Source: Bacillus_BD oryzisoli (GTDB lineage: Bacteria > Bacillota > Bacilli > Bacillales > Cytobacillaceae). From it: a DNA stretch of 64,000 nucleotides. Shown one piece after another: positions 54,656 to 63,982 of the stretch (position 1 is its first letter; each line of letters starts with the position of its first letter). The stretch covers positions 6,110,001 to 6,174,000 of the forward strand of contig NZ_CP137640.1 in assembly GCF_036670025.1 (NCBI RefSeq). The letters run 5' to 3'. The notes beneath the pieces were generated by a model. That model made no database searches and had not been told where the DNA came from. It saw only the letters and a list, made by a program, of their open reading frames with translations. The translations under genes and the position numbers were made by a program.

Positions 54656-55654
54656 ATGAACCTTATAACCATAATTGTGCCGGCATATAATGAAGAAGCT
54701 GTGCTGCACAAATTATATGATCGCTTGAAAGAAGTAATCAAAAGTGTCCCGGCATATCAATTTGAAATCCTCTTTGTTAATGATGGCAGTAAAGATAGTA
54801 CGTTATCCATTATTAAAAAAATGAGGGAGTGGGATAAAAGAATTTCATATGTCAACCTTTCCCGTAACTTTGGAAAAGAAATCGCCATGCTTGCCGGTTT
54901 AGATCATGCCAAAGGGAATGCCGTCATCATTATCGATGCGGACTTGCAGGATCCACCTGAGTTAATCCCAGAAATGATTAAATATTGGGAGATGGGCTAT
55001 GATGATGTATTCGCCAAAAGAAGGTCCAGGTCAGGTGAAACCTGGTTTAAAAAATGGTCTTCCTCAACCTTCTATAAGCTGCTGCAAAAAATGAGCCGGA
55101 TTCCAATTCAAGAGAATACAGGCGACTTCCGTCTTCTTGATAGACGATGTGTTGAGGCACTAAAGCAAATCCGAGAAACGCAGCGTTATACAAAAGGAAT
55201 GTTTAGCTGGATTGGCTACAACAAAAAGGAAATTTTATTTGACCGCGACCCGAGAGCAGCAGGTGAAACAAAATGGAATTACTCCAAGTTATTTGACTTG
55301 GCCATCGAGGGCATGACTTCATTTACGACCGCACCACTGAGATTATCAGCCTTTTGTGGCTTCATCATTTCCTTCTTTTCTTTTTTCTATATAATTTGGA
55401 TTATCACCAAAACATTAATATTCGGTGAAAAGGTCGCAGGTTATCCTTCTTTAATGACGGTTATCTTATTTTTAGGGGGCATTCAACTTATTTCATTAGG
55501 GATTATCGGAGAGTATTTAGGCAGGATTTTTAACGAAACAAAAAACCGCCCGCTTTACTTTGTCGATGAATACAATAATGAAAAAGAGTTAAATCAAGCT
55601 AGACCTGCAAGTGAACAAAAAATTACGAAACATTTAAACAGAGGCAGAGCATGA
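54656..55654 (+). CDS. csbB: Bactoprenol-linked glycosyltransferase, CsbB/GtrB-like (GT2)
   Basis: 332 residues. GT-A domain (1-230) with IIVPAYNEEAVL, the NDGSKDST and IDADLQDPPELI metal motif and later ENTGDFRLLDRR, followed by two membrane helices (about 235-300). It loads a sugar onto undecaprenyl phosphate. In B. subtilis and Listeria CsbB supplies GlcNAc for lipoteichoic acid decoration together with GtcA and YfhO; both follow here. AAGGAG precedes the ATG. Confidence 0.88.
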   Translation: MNLITIIVPAYNEEAVLHKLYDRLKEVIKSVPAYQFEILFVNDGSKDSTLSIIKKMREWDKRISYVNLSRNFGKEIAMLAGLDHAKGNAVIIIDADLQDPPELIPEMIKYWEMGYDDVFAKRRSRSGETWFKKWSSSTFYKLLQKMSRIPIQENTGDFRLLDRRCVEALKQIRETQRYTKGMFSWIGYNKKEILFDRDPRAAGETKWNYSKLFDLAIEGMTSFTTAPLRLSAFCGFIISFFSFFYIIWIITKTLIFGEKVAGYPSLMTVILFLGGIQLISLGIIGEYLGRIFNETKNRPLYFVDEYNNEKELNQARPASEQKITKHLNRGRA

Positions 55655-56073
55655 ACAAGCAAAAAGAAATAATAAACTATCTTATCTTCGGTGTTCTGAC
55701 AACAGCGGTAAATATTATTAGCTTTTGGATCCTAGATCGATATGTTGGAATGGATTATCGAATCGCTGTCACGATTGCATGGGTCCTGTCAGTGTTATTT
55801 GCCTTTATTACCAATAAGCTTTATGTATTTAACAGTAAAAAGACGGATTTTTCCGCTGTCGTGAAGGAATTAACGTCATTTCTTTTTTTTCGTTTTCTCT
55901 CCTATCTATTGGATTTATTCACCATGATTTTACTCGTAGAAATCCTTCTCGCCGACAGCCTGTTAGCCAAAATAATCGCCAATATCTTCGTGGTCATTTT
56001 CAATTACTTTGCTAGCAAGTTGGTCATCTTTAAGCCCTCAAAAGGGGTAATGGAAAAACAACAGAAATCATAA
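55651..56073 (+). CDS. gtcA: GtrA-family flippase (GtcA-like)
   Basis: 140 residues with four membrane helices and the GtrA motifs NYLIFGVLTTAVNIISFW, AWVLSVLFAFITNKLYVF and FNYFASKLVIF. It overlaps the upstream gene by ATGA. GtrA proteins turn the bactoprenol-linked sugar to the outer face of the membrane. Confidence 0.9.
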   Translation: MNKQKEIINYLIFGVLTTAVNIISFWILDRYVGMDYRIAVTIAWVLSVLFAFITNKLYVFNSKKTDFSAVVKELTSFLFFRFLSYLLDLFTMILLVEILLADSLLAKIIANIFVVIFNYFASKLVIFKPSKGVMEKQQKS

Positions 56074-56075
56074 AA

Positions 56076-56136
56076 GGTGTCAGGCACCGCAAAAAGACAA
56101 AGCACTTAGGTTTGTCCATTTGCGGTGCCTGACACC
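56076..56136. repeat. Dispersed GGTGTCAGGCACC hairpin, copy 5
   Basis: 61 bp starting two bases after the gtcA stop. Arms GGTGTCAGGCACCGCAAA and TTTGCGGTGCCTGACACC are perfect, including a compensating change (CGC/GCG instead of CAC/GTG) relative to copy 2. Confidence 0.87.
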
Positions 56137-56162
56137 TTAACGTATGAAAGGAATTGTCATGT

Positions 56163-58712
56163 ATGAAAAAAACGAAAGGGATATTGGGTTATGCAGGTTT
56201 ATTTTTTACCCCAATGGCTATTTTATTCGTTATATTTTTAAAGCTTAACATTGCGCCCTTTGGAGAGAACTCTATCTGGTATATCGATTTACCCGCGCAG
56301 CTGACGATGTTTTATAATCATTTATATGATGTACTGCAGGGCAGCGCCAGTCCAATCTATACATGGAATTATGGCATGGGCACCTCCTTTTGGGCTACGA
56401 TTTGCTATTATTTATCATCACCGTTATCCATCTTAATCCTGTTATTTCCCAGATCGTTTATCCCTTACTCTATCCTAATCATATGGCTGATTAAAATTGG
56501 TCTCAGCTCTATTTGTATGTCTTATTTATTAAAAAAGCAATTTACAAAAAATCAATTGATCATTTTTATTTTCTCTGTCAGCTATGCCTTAATGTCATTT
56601 TCTATCACCTATTATTTTCTACCGATGTGGATCGATGCTGTTTATTTATTGCCAATCCTTATTGTCGGCGTACATAACATCTTAACAAAAGAAAAACATC
56701 AGTTGTTTTTATTCAGTTTAGCGTTATTATTTATTTCTAATTTCTATATCTCGTATATGGTTGGAATTTTTGTCTTTTTATACTTTATCGCAGAATGTTT
56801 GATCAACCAGTTTACCTGGAAAGATTTGCTCAAACGGCTGATCCTTTTTTTCAAAAGTGTCCTGCTGGCCTTTTTATTTACGGCCTTTATAACCATCCCT
56901 ACTTATTTAGAAGTTAGAAAAAATAAATATACGACAGAGGATGTTGATATCTTCTCGTATCTTTTAAACCCATTAGATCTATATGGCAGCTTTTTTAACG
57001 GGACGACCGTCATTCAAAATCTAAGCATCTACACAGGTCTCAGTATTTTGCTTTTGGTACCGCTCTATTTTCTCAACCAAAAATATCCGATTAGAGAGCG
57101 GATCATCTATGGTATCCTTTTAGGTTTTATGTTATACAGCACCACCTTTACACTATTAAACATGGCCTGGCATGCCTTTGAATTGCCAAACGGTGCGTTT
57201 TACCGCTATGCCTTTTTAATATCCTTTCTCATGGTTATCCTGTCGGTAAAGGCCATCCTGAAACTGGACGCAGTCACGATGAAGCAGGTCATCTTGGTCA
57301 CATTGAGCAATATTCTCTTTTTATGTTTCGCAAACAAACTATTAGAACCGACTATTTTTGGACTTGGGTTGATCCATCGAAATATCATCATTCTAGTCCT
57401 TTATGCCTTCTTCATTCTCCTGTTAAAGCATGAAGGCTTCGTGGAAAAGAAGGCAGTAGTGCTTAAAATAGGCTTATGTCTGCTTGCTCTTGGGGATTTG
57501 ACGCTAAACAGCCAGGCGATTTTCAAAAATTACATTCAAGCCTCCTACCCTGCAAATTGGTATGATGTCCATAATCCTTCCTATGAGGAAGCGATTAATA
57601 AGCTAAACACGAGCGATCCATCCTTTTACAGGACGAAAATCGAACCAGGCTTGGTGACATCCCATAATGAGTCATTAAGGTATAAATATAAAGGTATGTC
57701 CATTTATACCTCAACGGGGAACTCAAATCATAACCTCTTTTTACGCCGGATCGGCTACCACGCAGATGAGCGGACTATCAGAATGGAAGGAGGCATCTTC
57801 TTAAGTGATACTTTACTTGGTTTTAAATATATCGTGACAACAGAAGAGCTTGATAACAGAATCTATACGAAAGTAATTGAAGAGGATGGGATAAAGGTCT
57901 ATAAAATAAAGCTCCATCTTCCGTTAGGTTACATGGTTTCAAACCAATTTATGAAGATTACCGAGAAAAAAGATCCATTTCAAGTTCAAAACCAATTAAT
58001 CAATGGCTCTAGAGAACAGACCTTTTATGAAAGACAAAACCCGCCGGCTGAATTCACGATGCTTCTTCAGCAAAAAAATAGTAATGGGACAGAGGTTCTG
58101 CAAAGACAAGCGGGGCAATCCATCCCGGCAATGAAGGCTGTAATTGATATCTCTGAAACAAGCCAGCTATACATGCAGTTAGATGGCGATACCTACAATG
58201 GCTATGAAGACAAGCTGGACATTCTCATTAATGGTCAGCCTCTAAAAGGAGGCAAAATGAATACACTAAACTTAGTCGATTTAGGAACGTATGCAGATGA
58301 GAAGTTGACTGTAGAAATACGATTGAAGGATGGAATTCAGCAGCTCTTGGAACCGGATTTTTATACCTTGAACTATTCCGCTTTAGAACAGGAGATAGAT
58401 CAGCTGAAACAGAATTCCCTAAAGATTAAGGATTATTCAGATACTGGTGTACGCGGTGATATTACCGTTCAGGATGACAACCAGCTGCTGTTTTTAAGTA
58501 TCCCATTTGATAAGAATTGGAAAGCACGCGTCGATGGGGAACCTGCCAAGCTTCAAAAAATAGGCAGTTATATCGGCATACCATTAACGAAAGGAACCCA
58601 TTCTATACAGCTGCAATATGTTCCAACAATCTTTTATATTTCATTAGGCTTATCTGCACTATCCCTTTTAAGCTATTTCATTTACCTCTTTTATAGAAGG
58701 CAGAAACGATAA
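56163..58712 (+). CDS. yfhO: YfhO-family membrane glycosyltransferase
   Basis: 849 residues from ATG 56163 (GAAAGGAA upstream). About twelve or more membrane helices in the first 440 residues, then an extracytoplasmic domain (about 450-815), a final helix and a basic tail (FYRRQKR). This is the YfhO/GT-C plan. YfhO is the outer-face enzyme that takes the sugar from the lipid carrier and adds it to lipoteichoic or wall teichoic acid. A dispersed hairpin separates it from gtcA. Confidence 0.88.
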   Translation: MKKTKGILGYAGLFFTPMAILFVIFLKLNIAPFGENSIWYIDLPAQLTMFYNHLYDVLQGSASPIYTWNYGMGTSFWATICYYLSSPLSILILLFPRSFIPYSILIIWLIKIGLSSICMSYLLKKQFTKNQLIIFIFSVSYALMSFSITYYFLPMWIDAVYLLPILIVGVHNILTKEKHQLFLFSLALLFISNFYISYMVGIFVFLYFIAECLINQFTWKDLLKRLILFFKSVLLAFLFTAFITIPTYLEVRKNKYTTEDVDIFSYLLNPLDLYGSFFNGTTVIQNLSIYTGLSILLLVPLYFLNQKYPIRERIIYGILLGFMLYSTTFTLLNMAWHAFELPNGAFYRYAFLISFLMVILSVKAILKLDAVTMKQVILVTLSNILFLCFANKLLEPTIFGLGLIHRNIIILVLYAFFILLLKHEGFVEKKAVVLKIGLCLLALGDLTLNSQAIFKNYIQASYPANWYDVHNPSYEEAINKLNTSDPSFYRTKIEPGLVTSHNESLRYKYKGMSIYTSTGNSNHNLFLRRIGYHADERTIRMEGGIFLSDTLLGFKYIVTTEELDNRIYTKVIEEDGIKVYKIKLHLPLGYMVSNQFMKITEKKDPFQVQNQLINGSREQTFYERQNPPAEFTMLLQQKNSNGTEVLQRQAGQSIPAMKAVIDISETSQLYMQLDGDTYNGYEDKLDILINGQPLKGGKMNTLNLVDLGTYADEKLTVEIRLKDGIQQLLEPDFYTLNYSALEQEIDQLKQNSLKIKDYSDTGVRGDITVQDDNQLLFLSIPFDKNWKARVDGEPAKLQKIGSYIGIPLTKGTHSIQLQYVPTIFYISLGLSALSLLSYFIYLFYRRQKR

Positions 58713-58770
58713 GGTGTCAGACCGCAAAAGGACAAAGTACCGGCTTTGTCCTTTTGTTGTGCCTGACACC
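58713..58770. repeat. Dispersed GGTGTCAGGCACC hairpin, copy 6
   Basis: Begins right after the yfhO stop. Left arm shortened (GGTGTCAGACCGCAAAAGGACAAAG), right arm CTTTGTCCTTTTGTTGTGCCTGACACC. Confidence 0.78.
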
Positions 58771-58839
58771 TGTTTATACAAAGAGAACTAGATTTGAATA
58801 GTATGTACTATATTCTATGATAGAAGGGAGGATGTTGTT

Positions 58840-59133
58840 TTGCCGCAAAGCAATAGACAAAGGGGGCCTGGATTTTGTGTTTTTCCTGGTTATAATTGGT
58901 GCGGCCCCGGCTGCAACGGACCCGGTGCTCCAATTAATGACCTCGACGCCTTATGCCGTGAGCATGACCGCTGCTATAAACAAAACCGTAATCGCTGTGA
59001 ATGTGATCAAGAATTTCTCCGCCGTCTCAACTCAAAAGTAAACCCCCATACGAAAAAGGGAAGACAAGCTCAATTAATCTATAACTATATGAAATTCCAA
59101 ACTCTTTTTACCTGCAGCTTTTATAGAAAGTAA
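58840..59133 (+). CDS. Small phospholipase A2-like protein
   Basis: 97 residues, TTG start with AAGGGAGG 8 bases upstream. It contains YNWCGPGCNGPG, a glycine-rich loop like the PLA2 calcium loop, followed by LDALCREHDRCY with the His-Asp pair (H42, D43), the layout of the phospholipase A2-like domain first noted in parvovirus capsids. Eight cysteines (13, 21, 25, 39, 45, 53, 55, 92) suggest disulfides or a metal site, yet there is no signal peptide. Role unknown; a terminator follows, so it is a single-gene unit. Confidence 0.7.
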   Translation: MPQSNRQRGPGFCVFPGYNWCGPGCNGPGAPINDLDALCREHDRCYKQNRNRCECDQEFLRRLNSKVNPHTKKGRQAQLIYNYMKFQTLFTCSFYRK

Positions 59134-59148
59134 GATCTAACTATAACT

Positions 59149-59196
59149 AACCGTGCCACTACTGCCTTCTATTACTTATGGTACGGTTTTTACTTT
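59149..59196 (+). terminator. Terminator after the phospholipase A2-like gene
   Basis: Stem AACCGTGCCA / TGGTACGGTT with a loop of about 20 bases, then TTTTAC. Confidence 0.7.
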
Positions 59197-59259
59197 ACTT
59201 TTTATTATTTCAGAACAAAAAAAGATGATACTGCAGATGTATCACCTTTAATCTCCGCT

Positions 59260-60831
59260 TTAATTCCCTTTGACTTTTTTCCCCTTCCGAATAAAATCAT
59301 CCAGAACCTCTTGTGATACTCTTTCCCCGCTTTCTACTGCCCCATTTAAATACCCTTGGTAATTAATCGATGTATGCTCGCCTGCAAAGAATATATTTCC
59401 TTCTCTTTCACCCGCAACCCCCGCCAATGTCGTATATTGCCCGACCTTCCAAAATGAATAGGATCCCTTTGACCAAGTATTACTAAGCCAGTGGTCTATG
59501 GTTGATAATCCACTCCAGTTCTTTTTACTTCCTTGCAAAACAGGCTCCAGCTTGTCCAAAACACCTTCTGTAATCTTCTTTAACTGCTTATCCGTTAAGG
59601 GATTTAATATAGCAGCAGTTTCAGCCCCTGTATAGTCTACAAGAATCCCCGATTTACCTTGTTGGGCACGAGAAGACTCAAAGGTATTTTGGTACCCAGT
59701 ATCTGAAAACGTATCACCGTTGTTTCCAAGCTCTTGCCAGAAGCGGTTTTTAAATTGAACATGCAATTTTGTATTGATCCCCATTCCAGTCTCTTCTATA
59801 GCAATTTGTTTCAGCGCGTTAAATTTAGCATTCTTGTAATCTATCGCTTTTAAAATACTAAACGGAATGGTCATAATCACTTTATCAGCAAAAACCTCCC
59901 ACTCCTTTTCATCATTCCGAAAGACCAGTTTCACTTTATTTTTATTTTGTTCAATCCTAATCAGCTCTGAATGTAATTTAATTTGTCCCTTAAGCTCTTT
60001 GGCCAACAACTCAGTAAGCTGATCATTCCCGCCCTTTATACGATATCGTTCATCCGAATTTCCAAATAACCTTAACGGACCCTTTTGAGCAGAGCCTAAT
60101 AAAAAAAGAAGATTTAATGCACTCTGTTCACCGGCATCTGCACCGTATTCAATCGTATAAGCTACCGACAATAGCTGGCCGAATTTTGAATCAATACCGC
60201 CAGGAACAATTTTATTAATATAATCGACAATAGACAGATGGTCCAATTCAAAGGCCCGCTCTGTATAGTGATTATAAAGCGTAATATCTCCTACCTCTGC
60301 AAGATCCTTTTGCAGCTGCGGATAAATTTCGAGGAAATCATTTGTTGCATTTTCAAGGCTGTAAGGAGATCCATCAAAAAAGTAAAACGGCTCTGTCCCT
60401 GGTGTTTCAGCCTCAAGTAAATCATCTAATACTAAGCCAAATTCCTGAGCCAGATTACGAATCTCAGTATGATCTGAATCGATTAATTCGCCGCCACGCT
60501 CAACAATTTGACCGTTCTTAAAAGTATCCCTTCTCGTCCAGCAACGTCCCCCCACTCGTTCCGCTGCCTCATAAACAACAGATGAAATTCCTGCCTGCTT
60601 TAAACGGTAGGCACAGGTCAGACCCGCTAAACCCGCTCCTACAATAACAATCCTAGGTTGATTTTTCACTTTTCCTTTAAAATCTGCCGTATGCCTATAA
60701 TCCCTTTTTGTGTTGACGGGGGCATTTTCCGATACCATACTAACTTGTCCATTTTGTTTTTGCCTCTCCATTTCTATATGCGCAGTTGCATACGCCTTCT
60801 GCAGCATACAGGCTAATGGTGTACGTGCCAA
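59260..60831 (-). CDS. Flavin-containing amine oxidase
   Basis: 523 residues from a TTG with AGGGGAT about 7 bases upstream. Amine oxidase fold: FAD motif IVIVGAGLAGLTCAYRL (near residue 60), ERVGGRCWTRR, RGGELIDSDHTEI, and the C-terminal FAD contact GNIFFAGEHTSINYQGYLNGAVESG. It oxidises an amine to an aldehyde, ammonia and hydrogen peroxide; monoamine, polyamine or L-amino acid substrates are all possible. An N-terminal extension of about 55 residues lacks a clear signal peptide. Confidence 0.87.
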   Translation of the reverse strand: MARTPLACMLQKAYATAHIEMERQKQNGQVSMVSENAPVNTKRDYRHTADFKGKVKNQPRIVIVGAGLAGLTCAYRLKQAGISSVVYEAAERVGGRCWTRRDTFKNGQIVERGGELIDSDHTEIRNLAQEFGLVLDDLLEAETPGTEPFYFFDGSPYSLENATNDFLEIYPQLQKDLAEVGDITLYNHYTERAFELDHLSIVDYINKIVPGGIDSKFGQLLSVAYTIEYGADAGEQSALNLLFLLGSAQKGPLRLFGNSDERYRIKGGNDQLTELLAKELKGQIKLHSELIRIEQNKNKVKLVFRNDEKEWEVFADKVIMTIPFSILKAIDYKNAKFNALKQIAIEETGMGINTKLHVQFKNRFWQELGNNGDTFSDTGYQNTFESSRAQQGKSGILVDYTGAETAAILNPLTDKQLKKITEGVLDKLEPVLQGSKKNWSGLSTIDHWLSNTWSKGSYSFWKVGQYTTLAGVAGEREGNIFFAGEHTSINYQGYLNGAVESGERVSQEVLDDFIRKGKKVKGN

Positions 60832-61104
60832 AGAACCATCCCCTGTTTTATTAATAAAATATAAATTACTTTATTAGTAAAATATGTAGGATTCCTATGA
60901 TTTGCTATAGGTCATTCATTTGATTGATAGGAAATGGTGATTAGTATAGTAGGAATATGAAAGGGGCCGGGAGGATTTTATTACTCTGTGTGAAGGGAGA
61001 ATCTGTTTAGAATTTTTTAAAAAAATTTTCATTTATTAAAAATAACTGTATCGGTATACTTGATACAACGGACATGGGGTATAACAGAAAAGGGAAGGTG
61101 GACT

Positions 61105-61718
61105 ATTCTCTATAAATCTCGTACGAAATCTACTGAATTACTCATTCTGGAATCGTTAAACAACCGCATGAACTTGTCTGAACATGACAGCAGCACTATT
61201 TTAATCTTAAAAAGGGATATAAAGGGGAAGTCATGTTTGATCAGTTAACAGAAAGACTTCAGTGTAACTGCCTCATATTAAATGATCTACTGCTCAAACA
61301 TAATAACACTAGTTTTCAAATCGATTCACTTATCATTACACCTCATTCAATCTACTATTATGAAGTTAAAAATTTCGAAGGAGATTACTTTTACGATTCA
61401 GATAAGTTATATTTCAAACCTAAAGCAGAAGTAAATAATCCTCTAACCCAATTGAGCCGAGCCGAATCATTGTTTCAACAGATACTCCTCAAACTAGGAT
61501 TTAATCTCCCAATTGATACCACAGTCGTTTTTATTAATCCTGAATTCAGCTTATACCAAGCACCACTAAACAAACCGATTATTCTTCCAACCCAAATAAA
61601 CCGTCATATGAATAAACTAAATTTGCTTCCTGCAAAATTAACGAACAAGCACAAAATGCTGGCTGAAGTGAGGTTTGTTTTTTTAATAGACCTGAAGAAG
61701 GGCAAAAAGAGAAAATAG
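61105..61718 (+). pseudogene. NERD-domain protein, frameshifted and truncated
   Basis: Two overlapping frames join into one NERD (nuclease-related) domain. The first holds LYKSRTKSTELLILESLNNR and ends shortly after LILK; the second, one base shifted, reads KKGYKGEVMFDQLTERL... with YYYEVKNFEGDYF. A missing A in the AAAAAGGG run near 61212 explains the break. The C-terminus after HKMLAEV leaves the family pattern and stops early. The expected start codon is ATT at 61105 after GGAAGGTGG, perhaps a mutated ATG. Confidence 0.75.
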
Positions 61719-62098
61719 ATTCCGTTTATTGTCCTTCATAAATTATCTAAAGGACAAAACGTGAGAAAAGTGATTAACTTTTGCTTCCCTTTTTCTCCAA
61801 CCTCCCCAATTAGACATTTCTCGAACCCACTTACTAAAATCCCTCTAAAATCCACACCCGTATGCTAAAACGACCACAAAACGCTATCTATCTACATTTT
61901 TTAAGCAGCTTAATTAATCGCTCCCCTTGAATTGTTGTTATTCGCTACGACTATTCATTCTTAGACAAAATGTATTCTTTTAATAAAAATTTAATGCAGA
62001 TTCTTATCTATGAATGAAGGAATTTGATTAACGGTTTTTCTCATAAAAGCATTGCCTCCATGTTACAATTAGGAAAAATTAAAGAGGAGCTGGTAGAA
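61719..62098. other. Non-coding gap
   Basis: About 380 bp, AT-rich. It may contain the lost 3' part of the NERD gene; nothing recognisable remains. The last 20 bases hold the ribosome site of the next gene. Confidence 0.4.
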
Positions 62099-62731
62099 AT
62101 GATCAACAATTCTAGCAAAGGCCTTCAATTGGAATCGGTTATTCTTTTTCTTATTTCAAGTATGATGATTCCTTTCGCCGTACTTAACTATCTTAACGTT
62201 TATATTTGGGGTATTAGCTTTAACCCGGTTGATTTTGTATTGAAGCCTGTTATCCTTATTCCGGTTGCTAGTCTATTACTTGCATTATTCACAGAGTGGG
62301 GAATCATTGCCTGTAATTATGTGAAACGTCTAAGCTTAAAGATTAAAAAGCAAAATGGAAGCTTCTCACTCAAAGTCGTAGAAAAAAACCTGCCAATCCA
62401 CGTAATTGATCAAAGTTACTTAAATCAAATTCAACGCGGCACAATCGTAGATATGAGGATAAAAGATCGAGATCCGCTTTCCTTTGACCAACATGTTGAA
62501 GTAATTAAACTATTTAGCCCTGATCAGAAAGTAACTATTCCATCTTTGTTAGAGAGCGCTAATCTCCTGATCCAAAGCACCGCATTAAAAAATAAGCCGA
62601 TTACGTTCATTGTAGATAGTAAAAAAGAACGCAATCGGACGATCTCAAAAATATGGCTAAAATTAATCCTTAATCCGAAATCCAAGTCGGCTAAGGATGA
62701 CATTCATATGATAGAAAAACTCGTCTATTAA
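62099..62731 (+). CDS. Hypothetical membrane protein
   Basis: 210 residues from ATG 62099, chosen for AGAGGAG 9 bases upstream; the frame is open 25 codons further up, with a TTG. Two membrane helices (about residues 10-32 and 48-72), then a cytosolic, Lys-rich C-terminal half with no motif I recognise (for example RGTIVDMRIKDRDPLSFDQ). No function can be assigned; neighbours are unrelated. Confidence 0.55.
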   Translation: MINNSSKGLQLESVILFLISSMMIPFAVLNYLNVYIWGISFNPVDFVLKPVILIPVASLLLALFTEWGIIACNYVKRLSLKIKKQNGSFSLKVVEKNLPIHVIDQSYLNQIQRGTIVDMRIKDRDPLSFDQHVEVIKLFSPDQKVTIPSLLESANLLIQSTALKNKPITFIVDSKKERNRTISKIWLKLILNPKSKSAKDDIHMIEKLVY

Positions 62732-63267
62732 ACATAAACATTCTCATCAGCTTAGATTGTATCCATCACACTATTAATCTGATCTCCTATAGTAGAAAAA
62801 TGGACGAGGTTTTCTTTGTCATTAAAATTTTCATGCTTGATCACTTTAACCCCATTATTCAATAGAAAGAGAAACATGATAGAGAAGAAAATTCATAACT
62901 CACAATGATTATTACAAAGACAAGCTTTCCGGTGCCTTTCATTTTATGAGCGAAAACGCAATAAGTGCTTCTAATACGCCTGATTCTGCCAGTGTGCCGC
63001 AAAGACTAAAGACAAATGAGAATCGCGCAATCAGGCTGAGCATACTTGTTTATCAACTGCGTTGTAATAAGCTATTACCTATTTATATACGTGTGCTATT
63101 TGAAAACCAAGAATAGAAATTCTTTGTATAGTCAAAACCTTGATAGAAGCGATACCTCCTCCAGTCATAGGCACCAAATAAACCTCCATTAAGCCTCGGA
63201 AAGTGCTTTTCACTTTAATGAAATCCATAATAATAATTACTTATTTAAAATTATTTTAATTTATTTA
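62732..63267. other. Non-coding gap, possible gene remnant
   Basis: About 540 bp. On the minus strand short frames (for example one with VIKHENFNDKENLVHF near 62770-62870) read like the end of a decayed gene, but no family is recognisable. No RNA motif seen. Confidence 0.35.
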
Positions 63268-63321
63268 TTGACACTCGACAGATTATATATGATAATAATT
63301 ATTGTATTAGAATTATTCTAA
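63268..63321 (+). promoter_or_regulatory. ahpC promoter with PerR and Fur-like boxes
   Basis: TTGACA (63268-63273), 17-base spacer, GATAAT (63291-63296). A Fur-family 7-1-7 box TGATAATAATTATTG (63290-63304) covers the -10 box, and a perfect PerR-type palindrome TTAGAATTATTCTAA (63307-63321) lies just downstream. Repression released by peroxide or metal limitation is expected. Confidence 0.8.
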
Positions 63322-63370
63322 TCAAAACTACAATCATTCTCATATCACATATACTAGGAGGAAATATATT

Positions 63371-63934
63371 ATGTCTCTAATCGGAAAAGAAGTACAACCA
63401 TTCAAAGCTTCTGCTTATCGTAACGGGGAGTTTGTCGATGTAACAGAAGAAAACCTTAAAGGCCAATGGAGCATTGTTTGCTTTTATCCAGCAGACTTCA
63501 CATTCGTATGTCCTACAGAGTTAGAAGACTTACAAGCTCAATATCCAGCACTCAAAGAACTAGGTGTTGAAGTATATTCTGTTTCAACTGACAGTCATTA
63601 CACTCATAAAGCATGGCATGATACATCAGATGCTATCGGCAAAATCACATATACAATGATCGGAGATCCTTCACATCAAATCTCCCGCAACTTCGATGTG
63701 TTAATTGAAGAAGAAGGCGTTGCTGACCGCGGTACATTTATCATCGATCCAGATGGTATCATTCAAGCACTTGAAATCAATGCAGATGGCATTGGCCGTG
63801 ATGCAAGCACACTAATTAATAAAATTAAAGCAGCACAATATGTCCGCAATAATCCTGGTGAAGTTTGCCCAGCAAAATGGCAAGAAGGCTCTGAAACACT
63901 TAAGCCAAGCCTTGACCTTGTAGGTAAAATCTAA
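63371..63934 (+). CDS. ahpC: Alkyl hydroperoxide reductase subunit C (2-Cys peroxiredoxin)
   Basis: 187 residues, the standard AhpC length. Peroxidatic Cys in FYPADFTFVCPTELEDL (near residue 47) and resolving Cys in NPGEVCPAKW (near 166), with DRGTFIIDPDG between. It reduces hydrogen peroxide and organic peroxides and is recycled by AhpF, which usually follows; the window ends before it could be seen. AGGAGG precedes the ATG. Confidence 0.96.
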   Translation: MSLIGKEVQPFKASAYRNGEFVDVTEENLKGQWSIVCFYPADFTFVCPTELEDLQAQYPALKELGVEVYSVSTDSHYTHKAWHDTSDAIGKITYTMIGDPSHQISRNFDVLIEEEGVADRGTFIIDPDGIIQALEINADGIGRDASTLINKIKAAQYVRNNPGEVCPAKWQEGSETLKPSLDLVGKI

Positions 63935-63945
63935 TAAATCATTGA

Positions 63946-63982
63946 TAAAGGCAGCCAGGGGCATTCCCCAGCTGCCTTTTAT
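63946..63982 (+). terminator. Hairpin terminator after ahpC
   Basis: Stem AAAGGCAGC / GCTGCCTTTT with inner GGGG/CCCC pairing. If ahpF lies downstream this would be partial, lowering its level relative to ahpC. Confidence 0.8.

Noticed and set aside
60800..60831. Minus-strand TTGGCACG at the amine oxidase start, as a sigma-54 promoter
   Set aside because: No TTGC element 4-5 bases downstream, and it overlaps the start codon.
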